Made by a program: the position numbers and the translations under genes
In this document: in pieces, positions 15,460-22,378 of the stretch
Position numbering within the stretch: the first letter of the stretch is position 1
Layout of the letters: the number at the start of each line of letters is the position of its first letter
The notes under the pieces: model-generated
Seen by the model: the letters and a program-made list of their open reading frames with translations, nothing else
Told to the model about the DNA's origin: nothing
Databases searched by the model: none
Assembly: GCA_902767355.1 (NCBI GenBank)
Contig: CACXHG010000264.1
Location: 1 to 22,378 of the forward strand
Direction: 5' to 3'
DNA length: 22,378 nt
From: an uncultured Bacteroidia bacterium
GTDB taxonomy: Bacteria; Bacteroidota; Bacteroidia; Bacteroidales; UBA932

Positions 15460-17973
15460 ATGATCAAGAAATACTTTACCTCACTGATAGCATTGGCGCT
15501 TGCTGCGCTCTCTATGGCTTCCTGCCTCCAGAACGAACCCGCCCTGGAGCAGACAGAGCCTGTTGGCAATGGAATAGTGCTGACTCTTGATACCGGCGAA
15601 ATGCAGCTTTACACCAAGGCTCAGCCGGACGAGCGTCCCGGTAACGAAGACGGCAGCTTTAACGAGAATCTTATCTCCGGCAATGCCCAGATATTCTTCT
15701 TTGCTCCCGGGGCCGACGAGAATACACCGGCTCGATGGAACATTGCATACCCCGTTACCGGCACCACAATAGCCATTGACGTGACCATGGCCGACCTGGC
15801 CGAGATATTCGGACGCCGCAATCCCCAGGCTGGAGATATGGCAGAAGTGGTGGTGGTTTGCAACTATGACGGCGAAACGGCATTCACCCTGAGCACAAAG
15901 AAGTATACCAAGAAGGAAATCAAGGAGATGCCCCTCAAGAGGGCTGACTTGAGCAAGCACCCGCAGGATTATTTTGTGATGATGAGCGACGCAACGCCCA
16001 TCACCCTAATCGACCCCAAGAGCCTGACTCCGGCCAAGGGCACCGTGAAACTGCGCCGCCGTGCTGCCAAGGTCACCTTCCGCCTGACCATTGCAGAAGA
16101 GATTGCCGTGGAGAATTATGCATATTCTACCGATAACGAGGGCAATATCTCGGCAACCAAGAGCATCGAGATATGGAGACCCCAGCTCACCAAGATGACC
16201 GTCTATCCCCAGTATTTTATGAAGGACGGTGTGCTGGGCGGAATGCCCACTGCTTGTCCGACCAATAAAGGAAGCGCGATGCTCTTTACTGGTGTTGACA
16301 ATCCCTATAAGCTGGTAGAAACCACTACTACGATACCTCGTGAACGCAAGATATTCCAGAAGAACGATCAGGGTCAGTACATCCAGGACGAAGACGGCAA
16401 CTATGTAACCGAAATCGAGACGGTAGACGTTCCTCTGTTTGTGACCAAATACAGCGACGGCGACGAGAATCCCGCCAATGATATCAACGGTCCCTTCTAC
16501 AGCTATCCCGTCACCTGGGGTATCGGCGAAGAGACCGAGCCCTTCCTCAAGCTCATTATCCCTTGGGAGAGCGGCAAGGACGGCCGTGTCAAGTACTATT
16601 ATTACAAGATTCCCTTCCTGGTCGAGTCGCTGGATGCCAACCATTGGTATGAAGTCACCTTGGATGTTCAGATTCTGGGCGGCGAAGAGCAGCTTCCCGT
16701 GCCGCTGAATGCAAACTACCACGTTGTGGACTGGGAGCCCGGTGCAGACGCCGAGACAAATACTGTTTCTGCCCGCTATCTGAGCGTGCCCGTGAAGAGT
16801 TTCAACCTCTATAATAAAGAGGACCTCGAGATACCGATGATTTCTTCGCACCCGTGCGAAATCGTGAACATAGAAGTCACAAAGCCGCACTATGGTTCCG
16901 GAAGTGCACCCGAATACAGTGCTGCAGACATTCAGAGGCTTGAAGTTGATGGACTGGATGCGATAGAGTTCCTGCACAACTTGAATAATGCGACGGGGCG
17001 CAACCAGGATGTTGCTCCTTACACCATCAAGTTTAGGGTACAACAAATAGATGACACCGATTACTATGCAGATGTAACTATTGTGCAGTATCCGGCTATC
17101 TATATTGAGAAGCAGGCTGGCGGTAATGCGTTTGTTGATGGCTATTACTCGTTGGTGACAGGTGGCAAGCCCGACCAAGAAGCTAATGAGCGCACAACCA
17201 GCAGTTTTGCACACTATTATCACTACGGTTATTTCTCAGTTGATGGTGGGCGAAGAGTCACTCCTTATGGAAATCTGAGCGGTGTAAGTGGTGGTACACA
17301 AGCCAATAATCGTTACAACGGCCCCGTGACTGTACCTACATCAGAGAAGGAAAACACAATTATCCACGTAACAGCATTTACAGAGAATTCAGACTTTTAT
17401 ATCTACAATACTACCAATGGCGCTACTACTTCAAAACCATATATAATTGGAGACCCGAGAATACCCTTTAGTACTGCTACTCAGATAACAGACCATGATC
17501 TTGAACCGTATCTGACTCCCGGCGGTTCGAACAATGATACGACAGAATGGTCAAAGGATCAGCTTGATGCCTTGATGATCGGTACAAATGTTGACAACAT
17601 CATAGCCCCTGCATTTATGTTTGCTTCTGAGTGGGGAAGGCAAGGAAATGGGGAGAGTCGCTTTCAAACTGTGGCCAAACGATGCGCCACTTACCAAGAA
17701 GCAGGATATCCAGCAGGCCGTTGGCGTTTACCTACCGAGGCAGAGGTTGCTTTTGTCGGCAATCTTCAAGCGAATGGCTTTATTGGGACTTTATTTGGTG
17801 GTGGTAGTTATTGGATATCAAATGGTCATGCAATAAAAGTCGGCAACAATGGTGTAACCGACCAAGGCAATGGAACAAACGCGGGCAACTCCACCCGTTG
17901 CGTATACGATATCTGGTACTGGGGCGCAGAGCCTGTAGCAGACCCTGATTATATGTATACCGTAATGCCCTAA
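15460..17973 (+). CDS. Large fimbrial-type surface lipoprotein with FISUMP-like C-terminus
   Basis: This 837-aa protein has a lipoprotein signal (LSMASC, Cys22). The N-terminal half (about residues 30-440) resembles fimbrillin/Mfa-type accessory subunits, including KGTVKLRRRAAKVTFRLTI and the NANYHVVDW strand that precedes the variable part. The C-terminal part (about 740-837) contains AGRWRLPTEAEVAF (Arg754-Pro758), SYWISNG and STRCVYDIWYW. That order is typical of FISUMP/DUF1566-like modules found at the tips of Bacteroidales surface proteins. A fimbrial accessory or tip adhesin is the likely role. The gene lies 23 bases upstream of a second large lipoprotein. Base composition shifts toward AT from about 17000 onward, suggesting the C-terminal module has a different history from the N-terminal part. 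Confidence 0.78.
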   Translation: MIKKYFTSLIALALAALSMASCLQNEPALEQTEPVGNGIVLTLDTGEMQLYTKAQPDERPGNEDGSFNENLISGNAQIFFFAPGADENTPARWNIAYPVTGTTIAIDVTMADLAEIFGRRNPQAGDMAEVVVVCNYDGETAFTLSTKKYTKKEIKEMPLKRADLSKHPQDYFVMMSDATPITLIDPKSLTPAKGTVKLRRRAAKVTFRLTIAEEIAVENYAYSTDNEGNISATKSIEIWRPQLTKMTVYPQYFMKDGVLGGMPTACPTNKGSAMLFTGVDNPYKLVETTTTIPRERKIFQKNDQGQYIQDEDGNYVTEIETVDVPLFVTKYSDGDENPANDINGPFYSYPVTWGIGEETEPFLKLIIPWESGKDGRVKYYYYKIPFLVESLDANHWYEVTLDVQILGGEEQLPVPLNANYHVVDWEPGADAETNTVSARYLSVPVKSFNLYNKEDLEIPMISSHPCEIVNIEVTKPHYGSGSAPEYSAADIQRLEVDGLDAIEFLHNLNNATGRNQDVAPYTIKFRVQQIDDTDYYADVTIVQYPAIYIEKQAGGNAFVDGYYSLVTGGKPDQEANERTTSSFAHYYHYGYFSVDGGRRVTPYGNLSGVSGGTQANNRYNGPVTVPTSEKENTIIHVTAFTENSDFYIYNTTNGATTSKPYIIGDPRIPFSTATQITDHDLEPYLTPGGSNNDTTEWSKDQLDALMIGTNVDNIIAPAFMFASEWGRQGNGESRFQTVAKRCATYQEAGYPAGRWRLPTEAEVAFVGNLQANGFIGTLFGGGSYWISNGHAIKVGNNGVTDQGNGTNAGNSTRCVYDIWYWGAEPVADPDYMYTVMP

Positions 17974-17996
17974 CATTTATCTAGAACTATTCGGCA

Positions 17997-20900
17997 ATGA
18001 AAAAACTGACATATATTCTCGCAGCGTTTATACTGGTATTTTTGGGATGCCAGAGGGACATTATTGAGGGACCTGTTCCTGTTGTTGAGCAGGAGGATAT
18101 CAAAGTGCCCATAACCCTAAGCGTACGCATACCTACCGACGCTATCGCCACCAAGGCTATGGCCGATGACCCCCAGATCAAGAATATGGTGATTGCCGTG
18201 TTCGGCGGCAGCGGTTACTTCACAGAGTGGGTTCCCGTAACCGTCTTCGAGAAGGCAGAAGAGAACTACAACGAAGCCAGCGGTTACGAGATGTACCATC
18301 TCAAGTTCAGCCTCTCCCAGAGCGAGAGCCGCCTTAGGCTCCACTTGATAGCAAACTGCCCCGCAGCCTTATACAGCAACCCGCCTATCACAGGCGTCAG
18401 CAGCCAGGACCTTGAGGATGTGGTAATGAGCAAGATTCGCTCCCAGATAAGCGATGAAGACAACGATGGTTACTGGGCCAAGATTCTTCTCCCCTACGGC
18501 ATACAAATTGAGATGGAGAGAGAGCCGAATACCGGAGAGCTCAGACCAATAAGGGTAAATGGCGAATATGTGCCCACAGAGGTCACTAAAGCCCAGATAG
18601 AGCGTTACAACCATATCGGCGGCATTCCTATGGTGCGCAACTTTGCACGTATCTACCTCAAAAACAGGACAACAGACTGGACAATACAAAAGTTCTGTCT
18701 GGCCTACGCTCCGGCAGAGGGCGTCATTGCGCCCATACTCCCCAGCCCTATAACAACCGACGAGTGGGGCGACAGGGTGGTTGTGGAATATGCCAGCGAA
18801 ACCGACGAAACCGGTACAGTATATCCCATTATCCGTTATAAGGCAGATACTCCGCCCTATGACATTCGCGAGCTCACCAACCCCAACGGCAGCGACCAGG
18901 TGGGCACAGCGCTCACAGGCGCCACAATATACACGGAGAGTTTCTTTGTCAACTATCAGAACTTCCCTATGAATACTGCGGAAGGCCAGAACTATCGCAA
19001 ACTAACGGATGCTCCTTATAACTACGGAGGTTATTCGCCCGCAAATCAGGCGATAGGCACCTATCCTGCAGACGAGAATGGAATGACAGCCTGGACAGCC
19101 AATACCCCGCTCTACATATACGAACGCGCTAAACCCGCCAGCGGCCAGAAGGCGACCCGCATCATCATAAAGGCCTACAAGACTGCTGATGGTGCAAGCA
19201 CTGCCAAGTATTATCCTCTGGATCTTACGGACGCAAGCGGCGCCCATATGGCTTTCCTGCGCAACTTTACCTATACTGCAGAGTTGACCGGCATTGCAGA
19301 TGGCTCCGGCTATGACAGCATAGAAGAAGCGGCAGATGCTACCGGCGCCAATGTAGCGCTTGACGAGAGGACAGCCGACCTGAGCGAGGTCTCCGACGGT
19401 GCATCTCTGATAGCCGTCTCCTACATTGACGCGACCTATATGCAGCAGGGCAGCTATGACCTCTATTTCCACTACGAGCAGCCTCTGGGCACAGACAATA
19501 ACAATACTGTCACCTTGGAGGTCGGCTATGGCACCGGACTTGATTTCCAGGCCGGAACCATCGCCGGTAACGGCTCGGCTTTTGACGGCACACCCACTAT
19601 AGAGAAAAACGGCAGCAATGTGGTGCTTTATGTTCGCAGCGGCAACAACTGGGCAGTGGCCACCGCAGATCAGATTGCAGACAGCAACATTGAGAAGTGG
19701 GGCAAGATACGCTACACCACAGCCACTAAAGACCGCAACAACGCATCGGCCATCAATACGGCCGGCTACTATACAAAGGGCTTTACCCAGACAATACGCG
19801 TATGGGGCGGCAACGGCACCATTTTCCGTGATGTCCTTATCAACCTCACCCCGCTCAAGACTATGAGGGTTGAGTGCCTGGATAAGTACATCGTGGAGGG
19901 CAAGAATATAGAAGAGACCGTCAGGGTTTACATCCCCGCCGACCTTACCCGTTCTATGTTCCCTATGAGCTACAAACTGGAACTTGCCGACTACACCCTG
20001 AACCCGGTTCCGGGCTCCAATATGCCTGTGAACTCCGGGGCCAGCATTATCCCGGGCGAATCATCCTCTAAATTCTACTTTATCAGGACACTCACCAGGG
20101 ACGAATATAATGAGCTTCCCACAGCAGACGGCACCAAGTACTTTGACTGCCCCTTCCAGACTGTTGAGGTAGCGAGTGCAACCACCGTTTATGTGGCCAA
20201 CACATACTTTGTTACCGCCAGTGACGATTTCCATAACTACACCCAGCGTCTGTTTACCGACGACGGCGTAGACAGTCCTCTCGGCGGCACTATCAGCGTG
20301 AACGCACCCATTGCATATAAGTTCTATATGGATGCTGCACACAGCAGCGGCACCGTTACCTGGAACGACGATGAGAATCTCGACGACGATGCCGACAGGA
20401 TTATCCCCCACACCGTGCTCATCACTATGGAGGGTCTTACCCCGGCAGTCGCTGTAAATCAGGGCGTTGTATCCTTCGTGGACCAAGAACTTGAGCGCGT
20501 CAGCGCCAACGTCTATAAACTCACCGTGCCCGGCAGCGAAACCGCTCCTTCGGCCACCGAGTATACCCTGCACCTTGTTGCCGGCAGTGAGGACGATTAC
20601 TCTCTCACCCTTTCTACCAGCGGCAACACCCCCAACCCTCTGGTTTACGCAGACCGCACCATTTCAGGGCAGATAGATAAGGCGCAAGTTACCGGTATGC
20701 ACTTCGAGAATGCAGCCGGCACCACCATAACCCGCGTGCTCAATGTTGCTAATCAGGCCGTATACTTCGAACTCACCTATGGCGGCGAACTCAAACCTCT
20801 GACATTTGCATTGACCGGACTCGCACCGGACGATGCTCGCGTCAGCGGCCCCGTGAGCGGCGTTTATACATTCACTCCTGCTGACACACAGAAAACTCAG

Positions 20901-21860
20901 CGCTTCAAACTCGTCACCAGCACCGGCACCGCATCCATCAACGATATAGAGGTCGATTCCGAGGACTATGCAACTCCCAGCCCGACATCCCTGTCGCTGA
21001 CGAGGTACCTGTACCAATTCGGCAATACCGGTTTCTACACTACAGCAACTGGTAACACCCAGATGACAAGGGTATCCAGCGATGCCGGCAAGACCGTTTA
21101 TTATAGGTTTACATATGATAGTGAGGACACTCAGCGTCAGGATGTTACCATTACCGCAGTAGGTCTGACCAGTCCTACATCCACTACCGGAACCTTTACT
21201 TCCAACGGTGACCACACTTGGACCTTCCACCCGACCACTACTGCCCAGACCCACACGATAACCTGGACCACCGAGGCCGTAGCATCTGGTTCAACATCCA
21301 GCGTGACAGTAGCCGCCGACCTGTACACTAACAGCCCGACAGCATCGATTAACCGTAGGGCAAGAGTCTGGAAGACGGCGAACTATGATATTAATCTAAG
21401 GAGTAATGCCAATTACAATCAGAATACATTGAATGATGCTACAAGTGGTTTAAGAGTGGCTTTCACTAATGCGTCTGGCGGTGGAAATGGTAATGGTAAC
21501 CGTTACAAAGAAATGGGTGATAGAGATGGATGGGGTGGTATATTCGGGTATGATTATTATAATGGCCAATATGAGGTATCTATCCAAAATTCATCGCTTG
21601 AAGGCATTAAGATAACTGGTATCGCGATGGCATATTCAGATAATAACCACAACGATCGCAATGTGACAGTTACTGGCGATGTCAGCACAACCTCCCAGTC
21701 ATCGGCAGGAATGACAAGTTGGAATTCAGCATCAACAGGTGTCGGGAATGGTGATACCCAAGTAACTGTAGTTATGTCTTGCTCGAGCTCTACCGAATAT
21801 AGCAATAGGAACCGTCTCACGAGCATTATCGTTTACTACGGCTATTGGGATTGGGAATAA
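17997..21860 (+). CDS. DUF4906-like giant surface lipoprotein, probable fimbrial tip adhesin
   Basis: This 1287-aa protein has a lipoprotein signal (VFLGC, Cys18). The N-terminal region (about residues 25-450: KVPITLSVRIPTDAIATKAM...VIAVFGGSGYFTEWVP...LRLHLIANCPA...IPMVRNFARIYL) follows the DUF4906 pattern seen in proteins encoded after fimbrillin genes. Residues about 765-865, 901-1010 and 1022-1110 are three successive Ig-like units sharing a 'V-x-x-Y/F-x-Y/M ... V-x-x-x-GLTP/S' framework. Residues about 1118-1287 form a separate Asn/Gly/Ser-rich end module finishing YYGYWDWE, encoded by visibly more AT-rich DNA. It is last in the operon and a perfect hairpin follows. A long extracellular stalk presenting a binding tip is the best reading; the ligand is unknown. 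Confidence 0.8.
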   Translation: MKKLTYILAAFILVFLGCQRDIIEGPVPVVEQEDIKVPITLSVRIPTDAIATKAMADDPQIKNMVIAVFGGSGYFTEWVPVTVFEKAEENYNEASGYEMYHLKFSLSQSESRLRLHLIANCPAALYSNPPITGVSSQDLEDVVMSKIRSQISDEDNDGYWAKILLPYGIQIEMEREPNTGELRPIRVNGEYVPTEVTKAQIERYNHIGGIPMVRNFARIYLKNRTTDWTIQKFCLAYAPAEGVIAPILPSPITTDEWGDRVVVEYASETDETGTVYPIIRYKADTPPYDIRELTNPNGSDQVGTALTGATIYTESFFVNYQNFPMNTAEGQNYRKLTDAPYNYGGYSPANQAIGTYPADENGMTAWTANTPLYIYERAKPASGQKATRIIIKAYKTADGASTAKYYPLDLTDASGAHMAFLRNFTYTAELTGIADGSGYDSIEEAADATGANVALDERTADLSEVSDGASLIAVSYIDATYMQQGSYDLYFHYEQPLGTDNNNTVTLEVGYGTGLDFQAGTIAGNGSAFDGTPTIEKNGSNVVLYVRSGNNWAVATADQIADSNIEKWGKIRYTTATKDRNNASAINTAGYYTKGFTQTIRVWGGNGTIFRDVLINLTPLKTMRVECLDKYIVEGKNIEETVRVYIPADLTRSMFPMSYKLELADYTLNPVPGSNMPVNSGASIIPGESSSKFYFIRTLTRDEYNELPTADGTKYFDCPFQTVEVASATTVYVANTYFVTASDDFHNYTQRLFTDDGVDSPLGGTISVNAPIAYKFYMDAAHSSGTVTWNDDENLDDDADRIIPHTVLITMEGLTPAVAVNQGVVSFVDQELERVSANVYKLTVPGSETAPSATEYTLHLVAGSEDDYSLTLSTSGNTPNPLVYADRTISGQIDKAQVTGMHFENAAGTTITRVLNVANQAVYFELTYGGELKPLTFALTGLAPDDARVSGPVSGVYTFTPADTQKTQRFKLVTSTGTASINDIEVDSEDYATPSPTSLSLTRYLYQFGNTGFYTTATGNTQMTRVSSDAGKTVYYRFTYDSEDTQRQDVTITAVGLTSPTSTTGTFTSNGDHTWTFHPTTTAQTHTITWTTEAVASGSTSSVTVAADLYTNSPTASINRRARVWKTANYDINLRSNANYNQNTLNDATSGLRVAFTNASGGGNGNGNRYKEMGDRDGWGGIFGYDYYNGQYEVSIQNSSLEGIKITGIAMAYSDNNHNDRNVTVTGDVSTTSQSSAGMTSWNSASTGVGNGDTQVTVVMSCSSSTEYSNRNRLTSIIVYYGYWDWE

Positions 21861-21885
21861 GCAATCAATTTAACTAATACGCACC

Positions 21886-21918
21886 GCAGGGACCCTCACT
21901 GGGGTCCCTGCTTTGTTT
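21886..21918 (+). terminator. Hairpin terminator after the fimbrial operon (copy B)
   Basis: GCAGGGACCC and GGGTCCCTGC form a perfect 10-bp stem with a short loop, followed by TTTGTTT. It starts 25 bases after the stop of the 1287-aa gene and also faces the end of the minus-strand antitoxin gene, so it may act in both directions. It differs from copy A at 13241 in 3 of 33 positions, one of which repairs the stem mismatch. Confidence 0.7.
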
Positions 21919-21921
21919 GTC

Positions 21922-21935
21922 GGCCAGCCCTGGCC
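21922..21935. repeat. 14-bp GC palindrome at the 3' end of the antitoxin gene
   Basis: GGCCAG-CC-CTGGCC is a perfect palindrome three bases beyond the antitoxin stop, between that stop and hairpin copy B. It could add to termination of the minus-strand transcript, although it lacks its own T-run. Confidence 0.35.
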
Positions 21936-21937
21936 TG

Positions 21938-22264
21938 CTAGGCACTGGCCAGTACGGTGGATATACTTGTGCTAAGCTGCTGCACGGCACGCATCCTTTT
22001 TTTGATAGATTCATCGTTTCTGGCGCGCTGCATAGAATAGTCCGTTTGGAGACCGACAAGCAAGTCCGCAGAGATACCCAGAGCTTGCTCTACCAAAAGT
22101 GCTATGGTGACGGACAATGGCCTTCTCTGGTTGAGTATATCGTTGAACATCGTGTACGGAACACCAATACACTTGGCAAATTCCTTCTGGGAAATGCCCC
22201 TTGCCTCTAGTTCATCTTTCAGGACCTCTCCCGGATGTGTCGCGTTGAATGTATTCTGCACCAT
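21938..22264 (-). CDS. higA: HigA-family antitoxin / XRE transcriptional regulator
   Basis: This 108-aa protein opens with the HigA signature HPGEVLKDELEARGISQKEFA at about residue 10. It continues through a full helix-turn-helix (IGVPYTMFNDILNQRRPLS) and the ALGISADLLVGLQTDY segment shared by HigA/VapI antitoxins. It should bind DNA as a dimer and repress its own promoter. A perfect inverted repeat lies upstream of the -7 element, as expected for autoregulation. higB toxin genes usually precede higA, but the 114 bases left in the window upstream contain no toxin reading frame. The gene may therefore be solitary, or the toxin may lie elsewhere. Orientation opposes the fimbrial operon. Confidence 0.85.
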   Translation of the reverse strand: MVQNTFNATHPGEVLKDELEARGISQKEFAKCIGVPYTMFNDILNQRRPLSVTIALLVEQALGISADLLVGLQTDYSMQRARNDESIKKRMRAVQQLSTSISTVLASA

Positions 22265-22298
22265 AACTACACTATCTGCATTTGTCGTTTTCTGCGTG

Positions 22299-22306
22299 CA
22301 AAGTTA
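22299..22306 (-). promoter_or_regulatory. -7 element of the higA promoter
   Basis: On the minus strand this reads TAACTTTG, matching TAnnTTTG. It is the same octamer as the plus-strand promoter at 6627. Transcription from about 22294 would leave a 30-base leader before the start codon. No clear -33 box is visible; that region is taken up by the inverted repeat. Confidence 0.55.
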
Positions 22307-22319
22307 ATACTATTTTCGA

Positions 22320-22344
22320 TAAATACACTAAATAAGTGTATTTA
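22320..22344. promoter_or_regulatory. Probable HigA operator (10-bp inverted repeat)
   Basis: TAAATACACT and AGTGTATTTA are perfect complements separated by 5 bases, the size bound by an XRE-type dimer. The repeat begins 14 bases upstream of the higA -7 element and so covers the -33 region, where a bound repressor would block polymerase. Confidence 0.6.
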
Positions 22345-22378
22345 TTACCAGTTCACTGTGAATACAAAGAAATGGCAC

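Noticed and set aside
22326..22335. Ten bases (CACTAAATAA) shared with the complement of 14462-14471
   Set aside because: A 10-base match in AT-rich DNA is easily due to chance, and the surrounding bases differ.
22358..22378. Possible divergent plus-strand gene start (GTG at 22358 or ATG at 22372)
   Set aside because: Only seven codons or fewer are in the window and no promoter or ribosome-binding evidence supports it.

Overview
The window looks like a chromosomal segment of a fairly GC-rich gut-type Bacteroidales bacterium, perhaps Alistipes/Rikenellaceae-like; the genus is a guess from base composition. The Bacteroidota assignment rests on several points: a TonB-dependent receptor with an N-terminal carboxypeptidase-regulatory-like domain, a DUF5689 lipoprotein, BACON-like lipoproteins, TPR-sensor histidine kinases, fimbrillin/DUF4906 surface proteins, TAnnTTTG-type -7 promoter elements, and almost no Shine-Dalgarno sequences.

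Region 1 (1-5995, plus strand) is a tight operon: a 5'-truncated secreted DNA/RNA non-specific endonuclease, a secreted endonuclease/exonuclease/phosphatase-family enzyme, a 982-aa TonB-dependent receptor and a DUF5689 lipoprotein. Together they suggest degradation and uptake of extracellular nucleic acid (inference). Region 2 (5998-7048) is a divergent pair of small BACON-like lipoproteins with back-to-back promoters at 6608-6634. Region 3 (6656-13202, plus strand) is a probable six-gene operon: the plus-strand lipoprotein, TPR histidine kinase 1, a single-domain response regulator, a kinase-less TPR membrane protein, a small two-helix membrane protein, and TPR histidine kinase 2, a paralogue of kinase 1. 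A GC-rich hairpin terminator follows at 13241-13273.

Region 4 (13291-21918) is accessory. A complete tyrosine recombinase on the minus strand, with its own terminator, lies head-to-head with a fimbrillin gene that has lost its 5' end. The fimbrillin is followed by two large surface lipoproteins: an 837-aa protein with a FISUMP-like C-terminus and a 1287-aa DUF4906-like protein. This resembles a fimbrial stalk/tip locus. Both large proteins become visibly more AT-rich toward their C-termini, as if the tip modules had been exchanged. The region ends with a second copy of the hairpin seen after kinase 2.

Region 5 (21922-22378) holds a minus-strand HigA-type antitoxin/XRE regulator with a recognisable promoter and a perfect upstream inverted repeat. 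No HigB toxin is visible inside the window.

There is no gene-free stretch longer than 300 bases. The gaps at 13203-13396, 14330-14431 and 22265-22378 hold terminators, a recombinase leader and a promoter/operator. I saw no tRNA, rRNA, CRISPR array or insertion sequence.
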